64,000 nucleotides of DNA from Magicicada septendecula. Taxonomy: Eukaryota > Arthropoda > Insecta > Hemiptera > Cicadidae. Positions 44,651-56,643 of the stretch are shown here, in pieces; position 1 is the stretch's first letter, and each line of letters starts with the position of its first letter. The DNA is taken from NCBI GenBank assembly GCA_034769895.1, contig CM068372.1, positions 377,556,910-377,620,909 of the forward strand, written 5' to 3'. The notes beneath the pieces are model-generated. The model was not told where the DNA came from. It ran no database searches and saw nothing but the letters and a program-made list of their open reading frames with translations. The position numbers and the translations under genes are program-made.

Positions 44651-44821
44651 CTCGTAATTGGTGTTTGGGAAGTTGATCTTCGGCCAAGCAAGTCCAGCAA
44701 ACAGAAAGTGCCACATAAGAAAAGAATATGGTAGATATGGGTAGAGAACATAGTTTTGTGTTGAATAGATGACTGTAGACACGAGATCTTGGTGGCAAAA
44801 CCACGTCAAACCTTCACAGAC
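44651..44821 (-). CDS. Ctf18: CTF18 homologue, exon (near C-terminus)
   Basis: The minus-strand exon of 171 bp (57 codons, phase 0 at both ends) is bounded by TTTTCCAG|G and GAG|GTAAGTTC. It starts VCEGLTWFCHQDLVSTVIYS and includes YPYLPYSFLMWHFLFAGLAW and INFPNTNYE, the conserved C-terminal region of CTF18 (chromosome transmission fidelity 18) where relatives have a YPPFLPVAFH.LFA...P.I.FP pattern. CTF18 replaces RFC1 in the alternative clamp loader with DCC1 and CTF8, acting at nuclear replication forks in PCNA loading and cohesion. Its AAA ATPase motifs lie in upstream exons outside the recognisable part. The following exon is not seen; the SINE and the 15 kb hAT insertion lie in its path. 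Confidence 0.75.
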
Positions 44822-45227
44822 CTGGAAAACAATTACCATGTATTACCAAATCAAAGAGAAAATTATGAAAATTAATATATAAATTTGATTTTCAATACAA
44901 ACCCAAACAAAAATTATCATGCATAACAGTGATCCATAATCAGTGACACATGGGCTAAGTGTGTCATACAAAACAACATTATGGAGACAAAAAGTAATAT
45001 GAGTATATTTATAAAGAAAATAGCCGAGTTCTACTTTACACCAAGGGATGGCATCATTGTGAATGATCCTTTACTTGTAAGTACTGATGTTTCAACTATT
45101 TTGATGTTTGGCAAAACATTTGTTAATCTGTATAAAATGTCTACTGCTGTTTCTGGCTCCCTCGCCACAGTATGTGCTAATCACTGAGCAAGCACTGAGA
45201 TTTGGTACATCCATCTGTCATTACATA
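44822..45227. other. CTF18 intron, lower part
   Basis: AT-rich intron sequence. A plus-strand frame at about 44981-45187 contains DGIIVNDPLLVSTDVST, faintly like a Penelope-type RT motif, but too short to call. Confidence 0.35.
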
Positions 45228-45231
45228 GTAC

Positions 45232-45759
45232 TGTTATGACATCACAGAACAATCTATGTGTTTATCGAATGTTCCAAAGGGATCCAGAATGTAATGCGGT
45301 GGCGTACGTGACTCTCGACGTATATGCTAGACTGTGCCAGAAGCCGGGCGAACTGTGTCTAGGCCACAATTAATTATGTCATACACACTGGCGCTAACGC
45401 ACAGTATGGAATAATCTAGTAATTTGGGTGGGTATAAATACCAGTACTCAATGACGTTCAGTTCAGTTTATTGTCAGGCGATTACAAGTTATTATCAGGC
45501 GATATTACTGTGTGCGTTCAAGTGGTTATTAGTGCTGTGTTTTATGATCGGGTGGTATATTGTAATACAATTGTGTTTTAATATTAGTTGACGTTTTATT
45601 GCGTGTGAACAATTTTTTTATCTGATTTGTTGTAAGAGACTGTGTTGTTAATTACGAACTGTTAACTGTGAAAATTAAAGCTGGTGATTAGAGACTTAAT
45701 TGGTGTCTTGTATTTTGTTTTCCACTGTACCTACGACGATCAAGTAGGCCCTCGTAACA
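45232..45759 (+). mobile_element. Solo LTR in the CTF18 intron
   Basis: The sequence starts TGTTATGACATC and ends CCCTCGTAACA, with GTAC duplicated at 45228-45231 and 45760-45763. The 528-bp sequence has a TATA box (TATAAATA, 45433-45440) and ATTAAA near 45672. No internal region or second LTR is present, so it is a solo LTR left by recombination. It is unrelated to the A-E family. The strand follows the TATA box. Confidence 0.8.
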
Positions 45760-45764
45760 GTACT

Positions 45765-46330
45765 GTCTTTCTCTACAGATGGTTGATTTTCACATGTGTA
45801 TATTCTTATAGATGGCATCCATGTAGGAAACATTATTGCTGAATTTAGTTTCTTTGGTTCATATGAGCCACTGTGGACTACATTCATTTCAACTGCTTCT
45901 CTTACCTTCCTTCTTCCTCTCTCTCACACATCCTGCATTCTCTCTCAACGTTTCTCTTCTATCCTCCTCAGACCAAACGGCGCCGGTCCTCTTTTTGGGC
46001 TTTGCCTGGAAATCTGCGCAGTTATGTAACTTTTTAATGAGTCATAAGTGCCCACTTGGGTAACGTGGAGTTCTTCAATGCCTTTTTTGGTTTCCCTAAT
46101 TTTCAATTTTCCAAGGCAGTTGAAGAGTCTTCCTGTGACTCTACTGGGATTCATTCTTTGAAGGTGTCCATAAAAACCAATTCTTATTTTCCTAACTATG
46201 TCTATAATTTTCTCAGTACGTGTATAAATTTCATTGTTATAGAGACTTCTGTATTCTCTTCCATCTTTATTTGGTTCTAATAGTTTCCAATAGTTTTCGT
46301 TCAGTGATTTCAAATTCTTTCATCACAATT
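45765..46330 (-). pseudogene. Non-LTR retrotransposon C-terminal remnant
   Basis: The minus-strand frame contains VRKIRIGFYGHLQRMNPSRV, the (W/F)(Y/F)GH..RM..(N/S)R phrase typical of the C-terminal tail of RTE- or craniofacial-development-protein-like LINE ORFs. Downstream, in another frame, a basic stretch fits the end of such ORFs. Catalytic motifs are missing and the frame is broken. It sits in the CTF18 intron, and the solo LTR inserted next to it. Confidence 0.5.
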
Positions 46331-46634
46331 TTTCTTGTTCAGAATCAGACAAATTTAGATTAGTTGGTAAATTTAGTTTACATATGTATTTTATTCTCTG
46401 TTCAGTTATGAAACTTTTTTATTTACAAAGTAATTTTACTCATATACATAAGATTCTTGTGCATTTATTCATCTACAGATAATCACTGATACTAAGAGAT
46501 CAAAGTGTTATAATTTTCGTTATTGTTTCATGATGGTACAGACGTGAGATCCTATAATTTGTAATATATCCACTTATTTAATTTATGAGAACTACTGGTC
46601 ACAGTTAAACACACGTAATCTAACTCTGACTTAC

Positions 46635-46761
46635 CGATCTCATTGAGGAATCTCTGAGTTTCATGTTGAGATAGTTCTCGTACACACCTTGAGCAAGACG
46701 CTCGTAGTCACCACATCCCTGCACTATCCTCAGCACCGAGTTCATCCTACGCATTGGACAA
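46635..46761 (-). CDS. Ctf18: CTF18 homologue, upstream exon
   Basis: The minus-strand exon of 127 bp lies between TATTAG|T and TCG|GTAAGTCAG. It reads RMNSVLRIVQGCGDYERLAQ followed by GVYENYLNMKLRDSSMRS, matching the CTF18 region with ...GDYEKL.QG.(Y/F)ENYL..K.RD.S. It joins the 44651-44821 exon in phase 0 to give ...RDSSMRS-VCEGLTWF, the same continuity as in known CTF18 proteins. The intron between is 1.8 kb and holds the solo LTR and the LINE remnant. Upstream exons with the AAA domain were not recognised at higher coordinates. Confidence 0.75.
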
Positions 46762-49700
46762 CTAATATTATACCATTAATAATATGTTACTGTAGTTCTG
46801 CTTTATACACATTCATCTACTATTAAAATTATTTTATTTCACTAATAAATAAACATAGATGGAGGTAATGGACAGAGGCTCTCTGCAACCCGATGCTGAC
46901 AGGCATAAGGGCCAGATAAAAAAGAAGTTGTCTCCACATCTGAAAACATATGAAGATTACACAAAAGTTAAAATGAAAACAAAAAAATGTCCATGCATCT
47001 TGGAACAACTTTATACTGGATTTTTACTTCCATGTTCTATAAGGAAATGGAAGTATGGTGATCGCGAAAAAAATGGTGTTCGAGATAAGGGTTGATTCTG
47101 ATTGTATCTCAAAACATGAAGAAAAGTCGTTTTGCAAAAAGTGTCTGTGTGTGTGTGTCTAGTGTAGAATTTTTTCTATGTCGAACAATAACTGCTACAA
47201 ACTCAAACAGAATCAAATAATGTTTTACAAATGTGCTTGAGTTGTACAGGACTCAAGGCCTTTTAATTTTGGTAAAGATTGGTTAAGGGGGAGATCCTAC
47301 AACAGTTAAGGGTTGTAGTTTACCTACAACATTTTACGTTTTAACAAGAGTAAAGTACTTAATTTTGATAAATAAAGCAACCTGAAAATAATGTGATAAT
47401 AATCCACTGTAGAATGGTAGATGAAATATCTATAAATGAAAAAGGTAGTTGTACGGGGGAGGGGTAATTTTTTATAAATAAAAATTATAGTTGAGGGGGA
47501 GGGTGTAAATTTTTATGTGTACTATGTTATTGGCAACAAAGAGGTAGTTTTTATGGAAATATTTCATTTCAATTTGTCAAACTTGTCAAATTTTTCAATT
47601 TATATTTAAAATTTTAAATATAAATCTTAGAACATGGAAGTCATGTATAGTTCTCCATAATAATTTTTTATTAGATAAAATGGCACTGTTCATTAAATGA
47701 CCCTTATGTGATATTTACCTGTACATATACTTACCTGTTTGTATGTGCGTGCACGCATGCACGTGTGTGTGTGTGTGTGTGTGTGTGACAGATGGACAGA
47801 GAGTGTACCATGTCTTTCAATAATATGTTTGAAAATCTCTTCACAAATTTTTACCATTCAAAAGCGACTGAATACTGTACCTGGAAGTAAGCGACATCCC
47901 ATCACCTTTAACCGCAGGAGCCATATCAGTAGTAATTTCATTATCAATTACATTTGGGGCTCCACTGAAACCCTTCCTGTAAAAAATGAAAATAAAAATC
48001 ATTTAAATCAATATTACAAACAATATTTTTGGGTTTAACATGTGTTTACTTTTAATAACAAGAAGCATTTCACTCTTTAAAAGATGGGAAACATCATCCC
48101 CGCATAGGGAAATGTCTTGCCCTATCTTTATTTATACATTTTAAATAAATAGCACTTATATAAATATGATATGATATATATAATTCAATCACTTCTGTAA
48201 TCTTTGGTTCCAGAAAATGTGTAAACATTGTACAGTCGGTTTAATAATAATGTAAATATGATAATCAGATCAATATTGTAACATGACAGATATAAGCATA
48301 ATATTGAATGGCAATTGATCATTAGAATAATGAAGTTATAATGTTTAAATTTGGAAGAAAGCATTAAGTTTAATATAAATAGATTAATTCATAGCAACTG
48401 TGGAAAGAAATCATTATTATAAAGAAAATCCAAGTTCAAGTAAAAGGAGTTACTAGTGATGAGTCATCCAAGACCAGTCTCATAACCAAAGGTTTTCAAG
48501 GTATAACCCAGGAAGGTAAAAAAGTAAATAATAAAGCAGTACTGAATATGACCAAACCCACGACGAGGAAGAATAAATAGAAGAGAAACCCTAAAATAAG
48601 CCAAGATCAAACAACACAGGTGGTGTATTTCTGAAATAAAGAAGAAGATGGAGAAGATCCCAAGAAACCTGATGGCAACAAGAAGAAGATGGAGAAGATA
48701 CCAGTCCCAGAAGGCAGGAGAAAAGAAGACTGATGAAAGAAGAATAAGGCAGCATCCTGAAGAAGATGTCATGCTCTTATAAAAGACACCCAAATCCCTA
48801 TATCCCCAAAATAAATATTTAAAAATAAAAGTATAACAAATTAAAAACTACATGTATATAAATTTAAGAGAGAGAAGTGTATAAAGTAAAAGTTACCTGT
48901 GAACTAAGATGAAACAATAATATAGTACCCATGGAACAAATCTCCATTGAAAAAACGCTAACCAATTTATTATGTTAATAAGACTATACGACCATTTAGC
49001 ATTAACATAATATATAAGTGCAAAGTGAACCAGTGATAGTTTTGGGTATTATAAAAAATGAACCTTGTGTTTCATTCTTGGCAATCACAAACATTGGATG
49101 CAATGAAATATGCATTTTTCAATGACTTAAAATGTGTACTGTGACAATATGTTGTTCATAAGACATGAATCTGTTTAAAATAACATTTTGTTTTACATGA
49201 AAAAAGAAAAACAGATTTCATTATTCTTTTTGAACAATTCATACTATTTATTTGTTAATGACAGGGTACAATTCCCCAAAGACAATGTATAAAAGACGGT
49301 ATAAAAACTGTAGAATCCTACTTATAATAATAGTTAGAAATAAGAATATAAATATAAGGTTTTTATGTATATAGTATAAGAATGTTTAAAAATGTTTTAG
49401 ATATAAGGCCATTTGTTTGGGTCTGAAACAACTAACATCAGAACTATAAAAATAGTTACCACTTGTAAATAGTAGAGAGTAATTAAGATGTTAGTTAGTA
49501 CAAAACCTTTTTTTTATAAACCATGTTTCCATGTTGGAAATGGGGATTTTGTTGCAAAATGTCTGACTTGAAGACAACCATTTATTTAAAAAAATATTCT
49601 TTATTTTGTTTAACTATTATTTGTATTGTAACCAATACTAATTGTTTTTGTGTAATTTGAAAACACGTTTAATTTATAATACTATATGTAAAAGTCAGAG

Positions 49701-51380
49701 AGGGTATTACACATCATATATTGTTTGTAAAATATTTTATAAGAAAAATTGTAAAAAAATCATAGGCCAAAAGAATGGAAACCAAACTTCATCAAAACAG
49801 AGAAATTGCTCATTTAAATGCAAGTAAACAAAAGGGGTTTAGACAAAATAAACTTGAGATCAAGCCATATAATTGCACATACCATTTAGGAAGATTTTAA
49901 TAAATTATATTCAGAATTATAAATAAAAATGAAAATGACTAAACTCAGAAATTTGGACATGGGAGTCATATATTCCAGAATAATGTTTCAGAATACAAAT
50001 AATTCAATTAATTACCAGAAAATAAGGGAATATGAACCTTTTAATACAATATAGGATTATTAATATTAAATATAACTGATAAAATGGCTGAATTTATATA
50101 ATGACAGGAAGTAAATTTTTATGTTTTGACTTTTCAGAGTATACCAAACTGAAAGTGAAATTACTATTTTTTGGACAGAAAACACTATAAAATGGCATTA
50201 TTTAATCTGAAAATAACCAGAATGAACTGAAAGATTAATTTAAATCACATCTAGTGAATAAAATTGACAAATAACCAAAGTTTAGGCATTCATATAGTGA
50301 AATAGTAAAGTGTACACAGGATGTGAAAATATTTTTGAACAATGTTAAGGATAATATTATATGGGCTAAGAGTTTAATTGAAACTGAAGGAAACAGTTAG
50401 TTAATTATTGGTATTTGAACGGTTACATGACATACGTTTGATAACGTGGATAACCTAACCTATAATAGTCATACAAAGCGAGTGTATAGTGCGTTATTGT
50501 GAAATCGCGAGTGACTTGTAAAATACTTCTAAAACTATCATATTATAACAGAAACAATCAAGTAACACTCCATAACACAGAACAATATAAATCTACTCCG
50601 AAAAACACCACAAAACACTAGAAAACTGTATAATACATTAACCCAAATTAGTGACGGAATCGGAGAAAGTGTTTGAACTAATAATTATACGGATACACTA
50701 AATACAACTCAGAAACAGTACACCAATCACTACACAACATTTAACAAGAGATTTGCAGACACAAGAACAGGAATATTGCCAGAAAATACATTATTTGGAA
50801 CACTGCAGGAACGAGCAACATTTTGATCAACTTGACGGCGGCCATTTGCTTTGACGATCCCAGTGCCTTCTTCTTAGTTCAACTCAGCTGTTTGGTGAAA
50901 ACAATTATTATATTTACAATTTATTATTCAATGTCTGTGTTTATTAATAACTATTAATTTGATTGTAACGTTATACTTTTTAAATATTAGCCCGATTTCT
51001 CTGACTTTGATAATAACTGGCTGTTTAAAGAACCCTATATAATTTTTATATCATATACTTGTAACTTTTTTCGATATCCTGAGAATCGATACTAATCGAT
51101 AAGAGTCAATATTGCTGTTACTTAATAAAACATTAATACTTTTCAATACTTAATAGTTCTTTATTTCTTCAATAATACTAATTACCAATAATATAATTCT
51201 AATTGATAATCTACAAGGACTTTACCACCCGTAAGTGAAGATAACCTAAAAAAAAATAAAAAGGTAAACAAGTATCGATTGGTTTACAGACAGTCTTATG
51301 AGTGGTGATAGCTTATTTAAAATATACTAAAACTTTAATAAAAATTTTCAGAAGAGCATTACACTGTTTAAAACTTCACA
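46762..51380. other. Unrecognised DNA upstream of the CTF18 exon
   Basis: No certain gene. It holds a (GT)n tract (about 47763-47786), a purine-rich stretch with repeated AGAAGATGGAGAAGAT (about 48640-48700), and an exon-like minus-strand stretch at about 47880-47985 between TTTTTTACAG and a GT that may or may not belong to CTF18. At about 50836-50851 the minus strand reads AAATGGCCGCCGTCAAG, a YY1/Pho-like site of the kind found at promoters. Confidence 0.35.
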
Positions 51381-51918
51381 GCCCTATATTAATTAATTGA
51401 TCCTAATTAATTAATTAATAAAATTATTAAATTTTTTTTTTTTATTATTTTTTTTTATAAACATAATTTTTTTTTTAATTTCCTTCAAAACAATAAATTT
51501 TGTTTTGAAACTTTCGGCGAAGCTGAACATATATATTCCTTCATCAACTTTACGCTACTCGACCAGTCTTGCTACCATTGGGACTCTTAAGGAGTGCTGG
51601 GAAACTTAAGGAAGTGTTTCAGGCCAGTAAGACGTCGAGAGCCACACCAAATACACACCAATTAAACATATTATATTACAATTTACTTATTTTATTACAA
51701 ATTGGCTAGCCCAAACAGTGCGGCTTGATTACATCGGAGTCTAACATATTCCACAATAGAATATCTTCAACACACTACACATCTCTTTATTATTATTTTA
51801 TTACAAATTGGCGCACAACTTTAGGGGCTTTAATTAGCGATTGGAAGGCCAATAAATTCTGCCCAATCACTAGTTGGAGCTAGGCAACAGCTACAAAGCC
51901 AGAGAATTTCAAGGGAAA
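51381..51918 (+). other. Presumed 5' end of the autonomous Gypsy
   Basis: The 5' LTR should lie here but no second copy is available for comparison. A primer-site-like TGGCGCACAACTTTAGGGGC starts at 51809 after TTTTATTACAAAT. A similar junction, TTTTATTACAAATTGGC, occurs about 105 bp earlier (about 51690), so part of the LTR end or leader may be duplicated. Confidence 0.35.
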
Positions 51919-54204
51919 ATGCAACGACGTGCGACATCTAAGAAACGGGCGGCGGAGGCCGAGAAAGAAATAGAAGATGACATGGATAACAAGGAGGCGA
52001 CGCCAGTAGAGGCGGAAGAGGTATTACCACCGGTGTTGTCCAAACAAACTGAACAACCGGAGATACCTACACAGACAGTGGAAATCAATGTGCCGGAGAA
52101 GGAAACAGAGAACATGACAACACAACAAATGTTCAGGATGATGATGGAAAAAATGGAATCCACAAGTAAGGAATTGAAGGAAGACTTGAGTAAGAAAATG
52201 GGGAGTGATAACCAGTCCTTGAAAGAAGAATTAAGTGGGATGAACAAGAACATGGAAGAATTGAAGGAAGACAACCAGTCCCTGGGTAAGAAGATTGATG
52301 AAACCAATAAGAAGATGGAAGAGAAGATGGAAGAAAACAGCAAGAAGATGGAAGAGAAGATGGAAGAAAACAGCAAGAAGATGGAAGAAGAGATGGGGAA
52401 GAAGTTAGAAGAATTGAAGGAAGACAACCAATTGTTCAAGGAAGAATTCAAGTTGACCAAAGAAGAATTGATTAATAAAATTGAAAATACTAATCAGAAA
52501 ATCGATGAAACCAGGAAGAAGATAGAGAAGAACAACCGACAATTGAAGGAAGAGTTGAAAGAAGATAACAGGAAGTTGGAAGAGAAGATGGGGGAGAAGC
52601 TGGAAGAATTGAGAGAGGACAATCAAATTCTAAGAGAAGAGTTAAGGGAGGTTAATCAGGAGAATTTGGACAAACTGGACGAAAGGATGGAATTGTTGCG
52701 AGAAGAACTGAATAAAGAAATCACTGTTAACAAAAAAGCAATGAATAAGAAGATGGAAGAAGAAAATATAATGGTCAATCGACAGATTCGAGAGATTGAT
52801 GGAAAGTGCAACCAGACCGAAAAGGAGGTCCATGAGTTTAAAGAAGTGGTGAACACCAAGTTCACAAATATTGAAGAACATAGTCGTAGGAAGGTAGAAG
52901 AACAGAGGAAGGAAAATCAAGAAGAATTCGGAAAAGTACGCAACCAGGTCACAGAACGATGTAATGATATACAAGAGACCATGGCCAGTATCACCGGTCA
53001 GGTGCGACAAAGCCGAGAGGAGATGGAAGCAATAAGGAACAGACCGACTCATTTCACCGGATTGCCTGTTAACGAAAGCCGAGAGTGGCTCAACTTCCGG
53101 CAATACAAACGCAAGCCGATGGAGTTCCTGGCTAGGGTAGAAGAATATTTGACCAAGCATAAAATTACTCAATGGAGCCATAGCAGGGAGATATTCGACG
53201 AGTCTTTCCGAGACATAACAGATAATTGGTGGATGGCCAACCGGAGTGAAATTTCCGACTACCAACAGTTCCGGAAAATGTTTAAGACAAAATACTGGTC
53301 TGAGACCACCCAGAACTTGATACGTGACAATATTTGTAATGGAAGATACAGGTCACAATTAGGTAGCAGTATGACGGCATATTTCTTGGGGAAGGTGTGT
53401 ATGGCAAAACACCTTGAGCCAGCAATCCCAGAAAAATGTTTAGTGAATAAGATATCTTATCACTATGATGAGGACATTATCAGGGCCCGGAGAGGTAGTC
53501 AGATCAAGACGATCCAGGGAATGACCGAGTTATTGGAGGGATACGAGAACGAAGAGTATTATCGGCAGAGCAGGAAGAGAAATGAGAGACCAGAAGCAAG
53601 GCCGACTACCTACCCCAATAACGGCAATAACCATACAAATAACCGGAACCAGCCCAGTAATTACGACGGCCCTAACAACCAGCCGCGTAATAACCAGTTT
53701 AACGGAAATTTTAACGGCGTGAGAAATAACAACCCCTACCCAAATAATAGAAACCACTTTTATCAACAAAATAATAATGTTCCATACAGTCAGAGAAATC
53801 CATATCCCAACAATAATGGTGACAGACCTTACCCACCTAACCGAAATTACTATAATAATAATATTAGTAATAATAATAATAGCAATAGTAATAACCGAGT
53901 GTCGCGCCCTAGGGTAAATTTTATAAGAGCAGAAGATCGCGGACCCAGGAGATATTATCAACCGAGGAGGAGCAGCTTCCACGGCGCCGACCGAAGATGG
54001 AGGAGTGCGGAACGAGACGGCCCAAGATACGAACAGGAAAGACGAAGTACCAGCCTGGAAGATCTTGGCAGACAACCGAACAGGGCGTTAAACATCAACC
54101 AGGGTACAGAACGTCAGGAGACAAACCAGAGTTTCCCGAACGATGCCTCGGTCAATAATAACTCAAACAATGAACAAAATACTTTAAACGAGAGGAGGCA
54201 GTAA
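51919..54204 (+). CDS. Gag of autonomous Gypsy element
   Basis: From ATG 51919 the protein is 761 residues, long for a Gypsy Gag. The frame is open upstream but only with a non-ATG start. Residues about 45-370 are a charged coiled coil with near-perfect tandem copies of KKMEEKMEENS; about 375-540 resemble a Gag capsid (WLNFRQYKRKPMEFLARVEE, WSETTQNLIRDNICNGRY, YFLGKVCMAKHLEPAIPEKC). From about 553 the tail is rich in asparagine, proline and arginine and probably binds RNA; there is no CCHC zinc knuckle. It would assemble the cytoplasmic particle that packages element RNA. It overlaps pol, which is reached by -1 frameshifting at 54183. Confidence 0.85.
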   Translation: MQRRATSKKRAAEAEKEIEDDMDNKEATPVEAEEVLPPVLSKQTEQPEIPTQTVEINVPEKETENMTTQQMFRMMMEKMESTSKELKEDLSKKMGSDNQSLKEELSGMNKNMEELKEDNQSLGKKIDETNKKMEEKMEENSKKMEEKMEENSKKMEEEMGKKLEELKEDNQLFKEEFKLTKEELINKIENTNQKIDETRKKIEKNNRQLKEELKEDNRKLEEKMGEKLEELREDNQILREELREVNQENLDKLDERMELLREELNKEITVNKKAMNKKMEEENIMVNRQIREIDGKCNQTEKEVHEFKEVVNTKFTNIEEHSRRKVEEQRKENQEEFGKVRNQVTERCNDIQETMASITGQVRQSREEMEAIRNRPTHFTGLPVNESREWLNFRQYKRKPMEFLARVEEYLTKHKITQWSHSREIFDESFRDITDNWWMANRSEISDYQQFRKMFKTKYWSETTQNLIRDNICNGRYRSQLGSSMTAYFLGKVCMAKHLEPAIPEKCLVNKISYHYDEDIIRARRGSQIKTIQGMTELLEGYENEEYYRQSRKRNERPEARPTTYPNNGNNHTNNRNQPSNYDGPNNQPRNNQFNGNFNGVRNNNPYPNNRNHFYQQNNNVPYSQRNPYPNNNGDRPYPPNRNYYNNNISNNNNSNSNNRVSRPRVNFIRAEDRGPRRYYQPRRSSFHGADRRWRSAERDGPRYEQERRSTSLEDLGRQPNRALNINQGTERQETNQSFPNDASVNNNSNNEQNTLNERRQ

Positions 54205-54243
54205 TCAACAACGATGACCCGTTACTGCTTATACTTCCTGGGT
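54183..54243 (+). promoter_or_regulatory. Gag-pol -1 frameshift site with predicted pseudoknot
   Basis: The slippery heptamer T TTA AAC (54183-54189) is in the correct gag phase (ACT TTA AAC). After an 8-base spacer, GCAGTAA (54198-54204, containing the gag stop) pairs with TTACTGC (54222-54228). Loop bases ACCC (54217-54220) can pair with GGGT (54240-54243), giving an H-type pseudoknot. A shift by -1 enters the pol frame at CGA 54189. Confidence 0.75.
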
Positions 54244-55020
54244 TAGAAAAGGATGATTTGCAACAAGCAAACAATAATAAGATTATCACTATCATAAGTA
54301 ACCATTATCTGAAAGACATACGAACTGAACTTTTGGAAGAGAACGAGAAGAGTCTCAGCAACAGTAATAATGAGATAATTTATATAACAGCGGAGGTGGA
54401 AGGAGTTCCCGCTAAAATAATGATAGACACAGGAGCTAATATTTCAATAATAAACTCCAATGAGTTGGAGAGAATACAATGTACATGTGGAAAAACTTTG
54501 CCAATGTTACCAGTCAACAACATTGTGTTGGTAGGTGCAACTGGCTGCCAGAATAAAACCATTAGGAAGCAAGTTTCCTTAAGTGTCGTTAGCCGTGATA
54601 TAGCTTTAGACATGGAATTTTTAATCGCCACCGGATTACCACTTGACATCTTAGTCGGTTGCGATATTCTTCGTAGATATTCGGCAGTAATCGATCTTAA
54701 TTTAAATAGAGTATCACTTTTCCCAGACGGAGTAACATGGACCGCAGATCTGGTAGGAGGCACAACTATACTTCCTAGCCCAATACATCAACAACTTCGT
54801 AAAATAAATGTTATTAGAAACAGCCCTCTTTATAAACCCATAATATACAATCATGGAGGAGAGGATTTATGGTCAGTTAAGATCCAAGAAATACGGAATT
54901 TCCAGTGCGGAAGCGATAACAAGAAGATACCAACACATCTGGCCGATCGTCTAATCGCTATATATGAGAAATACAAGGCGGTGTTTTCTGATGAACCAGG
55001 GAAGGTAAAAAACTACCAGT
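54189..55020 (+). CDS. Gypsy pol, first part: protease and start of RT
   Basis: The -1 frame is open from before the gag stop. The aspartic protease has MIDTGANISIINS (catalytic D at 54426-54428) and the second motif LDILVGCDILRRYSAVIDL. It matures Gag and Pol by dimer cleavage. A linker then leads to VFSDEPGKVKNYQ at the RT entrance, where element E is inserted after CAGT (55017-55020). The frame resumes at 61016. The two parts add up to 1134 codons including the stop, without any other break, so pol was intact before E landed. Confidence 0.85.
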
Positions 55021-56256
55021 TGTGATATTTCGTTTTATTGATATTATAACTAAATATACTGTGATTTCGAATTTGTCAAAATTGTACTATCTACTTTGTC
55101 GGGCGCCATCTTGCCAACTGCAAGAAAATAATTTACCAAGGTTCGTATCAGCGAACTAGAAGAACAGAATTGGTTGTTTGAAATGACTACTTCGATCTAC
55201 TATACTCAAACAAACTTGTGTTTATTCATAATTTAGTTTTACTGTTGCATATTAACGACAATGACAAAATTACTCCTCCCATCTTTTATACTTTTACTAT
55301 TTTAACATTGACAGTGTACATGCTTTATTCTGACTACAACTTTCAAAACATTATTGATAATTAAACTGTTGAACACTAAAACAAATGCTGTAAAGAAATA
55401 ATACTCAACTAACTTTTCTTAACTTAAACCAGCGCCTTTGTAATTACGTAATTCAAACTCACCCATACACACTCACACACTTTCACATTAGACAAGTTAT
55501 ATTCCCATTAGAGCTCATATTTTAAATTAATTTTCCCCCTCTGTTCTTGTACTGTATGAAAATAATAAAATTTGTTAATTTACTTTCCTGTTATTACGTT
55601 GAAGGTACCCTCCTACAATGTCTTCTCGTATACACACACTGATTTATTGCCGAACTGTTACATGATTATTTACTTATTATTTTCTCACTGTATCTATTCG
55701 GTTTCAAAAATACTGTTTTAGATGATCAAATCTTAAAAACTTTTACATTTTTTATGTTGCGGGCGCATCGGCGAACACAATAACTTCGCCCGAAAACCGG
55801 CGAGAGCCGGGCAGACGCACAGTGGTTAGCGTCTGTATCACTCAGATGTTGTTTTGCGACCGTTTTGTTGTGTCACAATGTTGCTGGCGTGACACACCCA
55901 GGATAGGCTCTGACGAACCGATGACACACAGTTGTTATGTAACTTGCTGACGCAACACATCGCCTGATGTCTGGTTGTGTAACGTGTTTACAGATCTTGT
56001 TACATAACGTGTTTACGTTTTTCGGGTTCGTCAATGTCCTTGAACTGATTCTGGTACATTTGCAGTTGTTATTAAACTGTTTATATGAATATCATTAAAT
56101 AATTGTCACAGTCAATGCTGCCACGTTGCGATCGCTTCCACAATAACAAATTTACCTCTCGGTCATAACATTTTTCTATCACTCGACAAGTTAATTATTA
56201 TGAAAAAATACAAATCCTGTTATTACCCCAGGTATGCCCAAAAATGCCCCGCTACA
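55021..56256 (-). repeat. 3' LTR of element E
   Basis: 1236 bp; minus-strand start TGTAGCGGGGC at 56256 and end ATATCACA at 55021. It carries AAGATGGCG (55104-55112, minus) near its end. Confidence 0.9.
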
Positions 56257-56265
56257 ATACCCCCT

Positions 56266-56643
56266 CAATGAGATATTTTATGTCGAAGCATAAAAAATCT
56301 CATTGACACATTCATACTTGCTAGAGGGATCAGCCAGGATATGTCGCCACAACCCCCTGTATGGTTTACAAAAAAGAATAATCAACTCACCCTTGGTCCG
56401 GTGACTGTGACCGCATCTGCATGACAATACTGGACTTCTCTCTCGAGATCCCAACACCGTAGAGTCAGACAGATACTCCACGCCCCTGCTCTGACGCGCA
56501 GGCCAGCTCAGGTCCGCCGCCACAGCACCACCAAACACTGAAACAACAAATCAAAATATTAAATAGTGGCCTTATACAACACCATATCCCCAACTGATCT
56601 GTTCCCCCCTAGCGGTGCTGGTTTGCGCTAAGAAGCACTGGTT
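56266..56643 (-). promoter_or_regulatory. Polypurine-proximal block and hairpin, element E
   Basis: The hairpin at 56266-56305 (CAATGAGA/TCTCATTG with inner TTTTATGC/ACATAAAA around TTCG) lies beside the tract read CTCATTGAGGGGGTAT on the minus strand. The conserved 3' block (GGTGTTGGGATCTCGAG and others) extends to about 56643. Confidence 0.6.

Noticed and set aside
48464-48793. 109-residue minus-strand membrane-protein-like ORF
   Set aside because: It is antisense of a purine-rich AGAAGATGG repeat region, which always translates to hydrophobic residues on the other strand.
51909-53265. Antisense ORFs opposite gag (183 and 207 residues)
   Set aside because: They are shadows of the purine-rich coiled-coil and N-rich coding strand, giving phenylalanine- and serine-rich nonsense.
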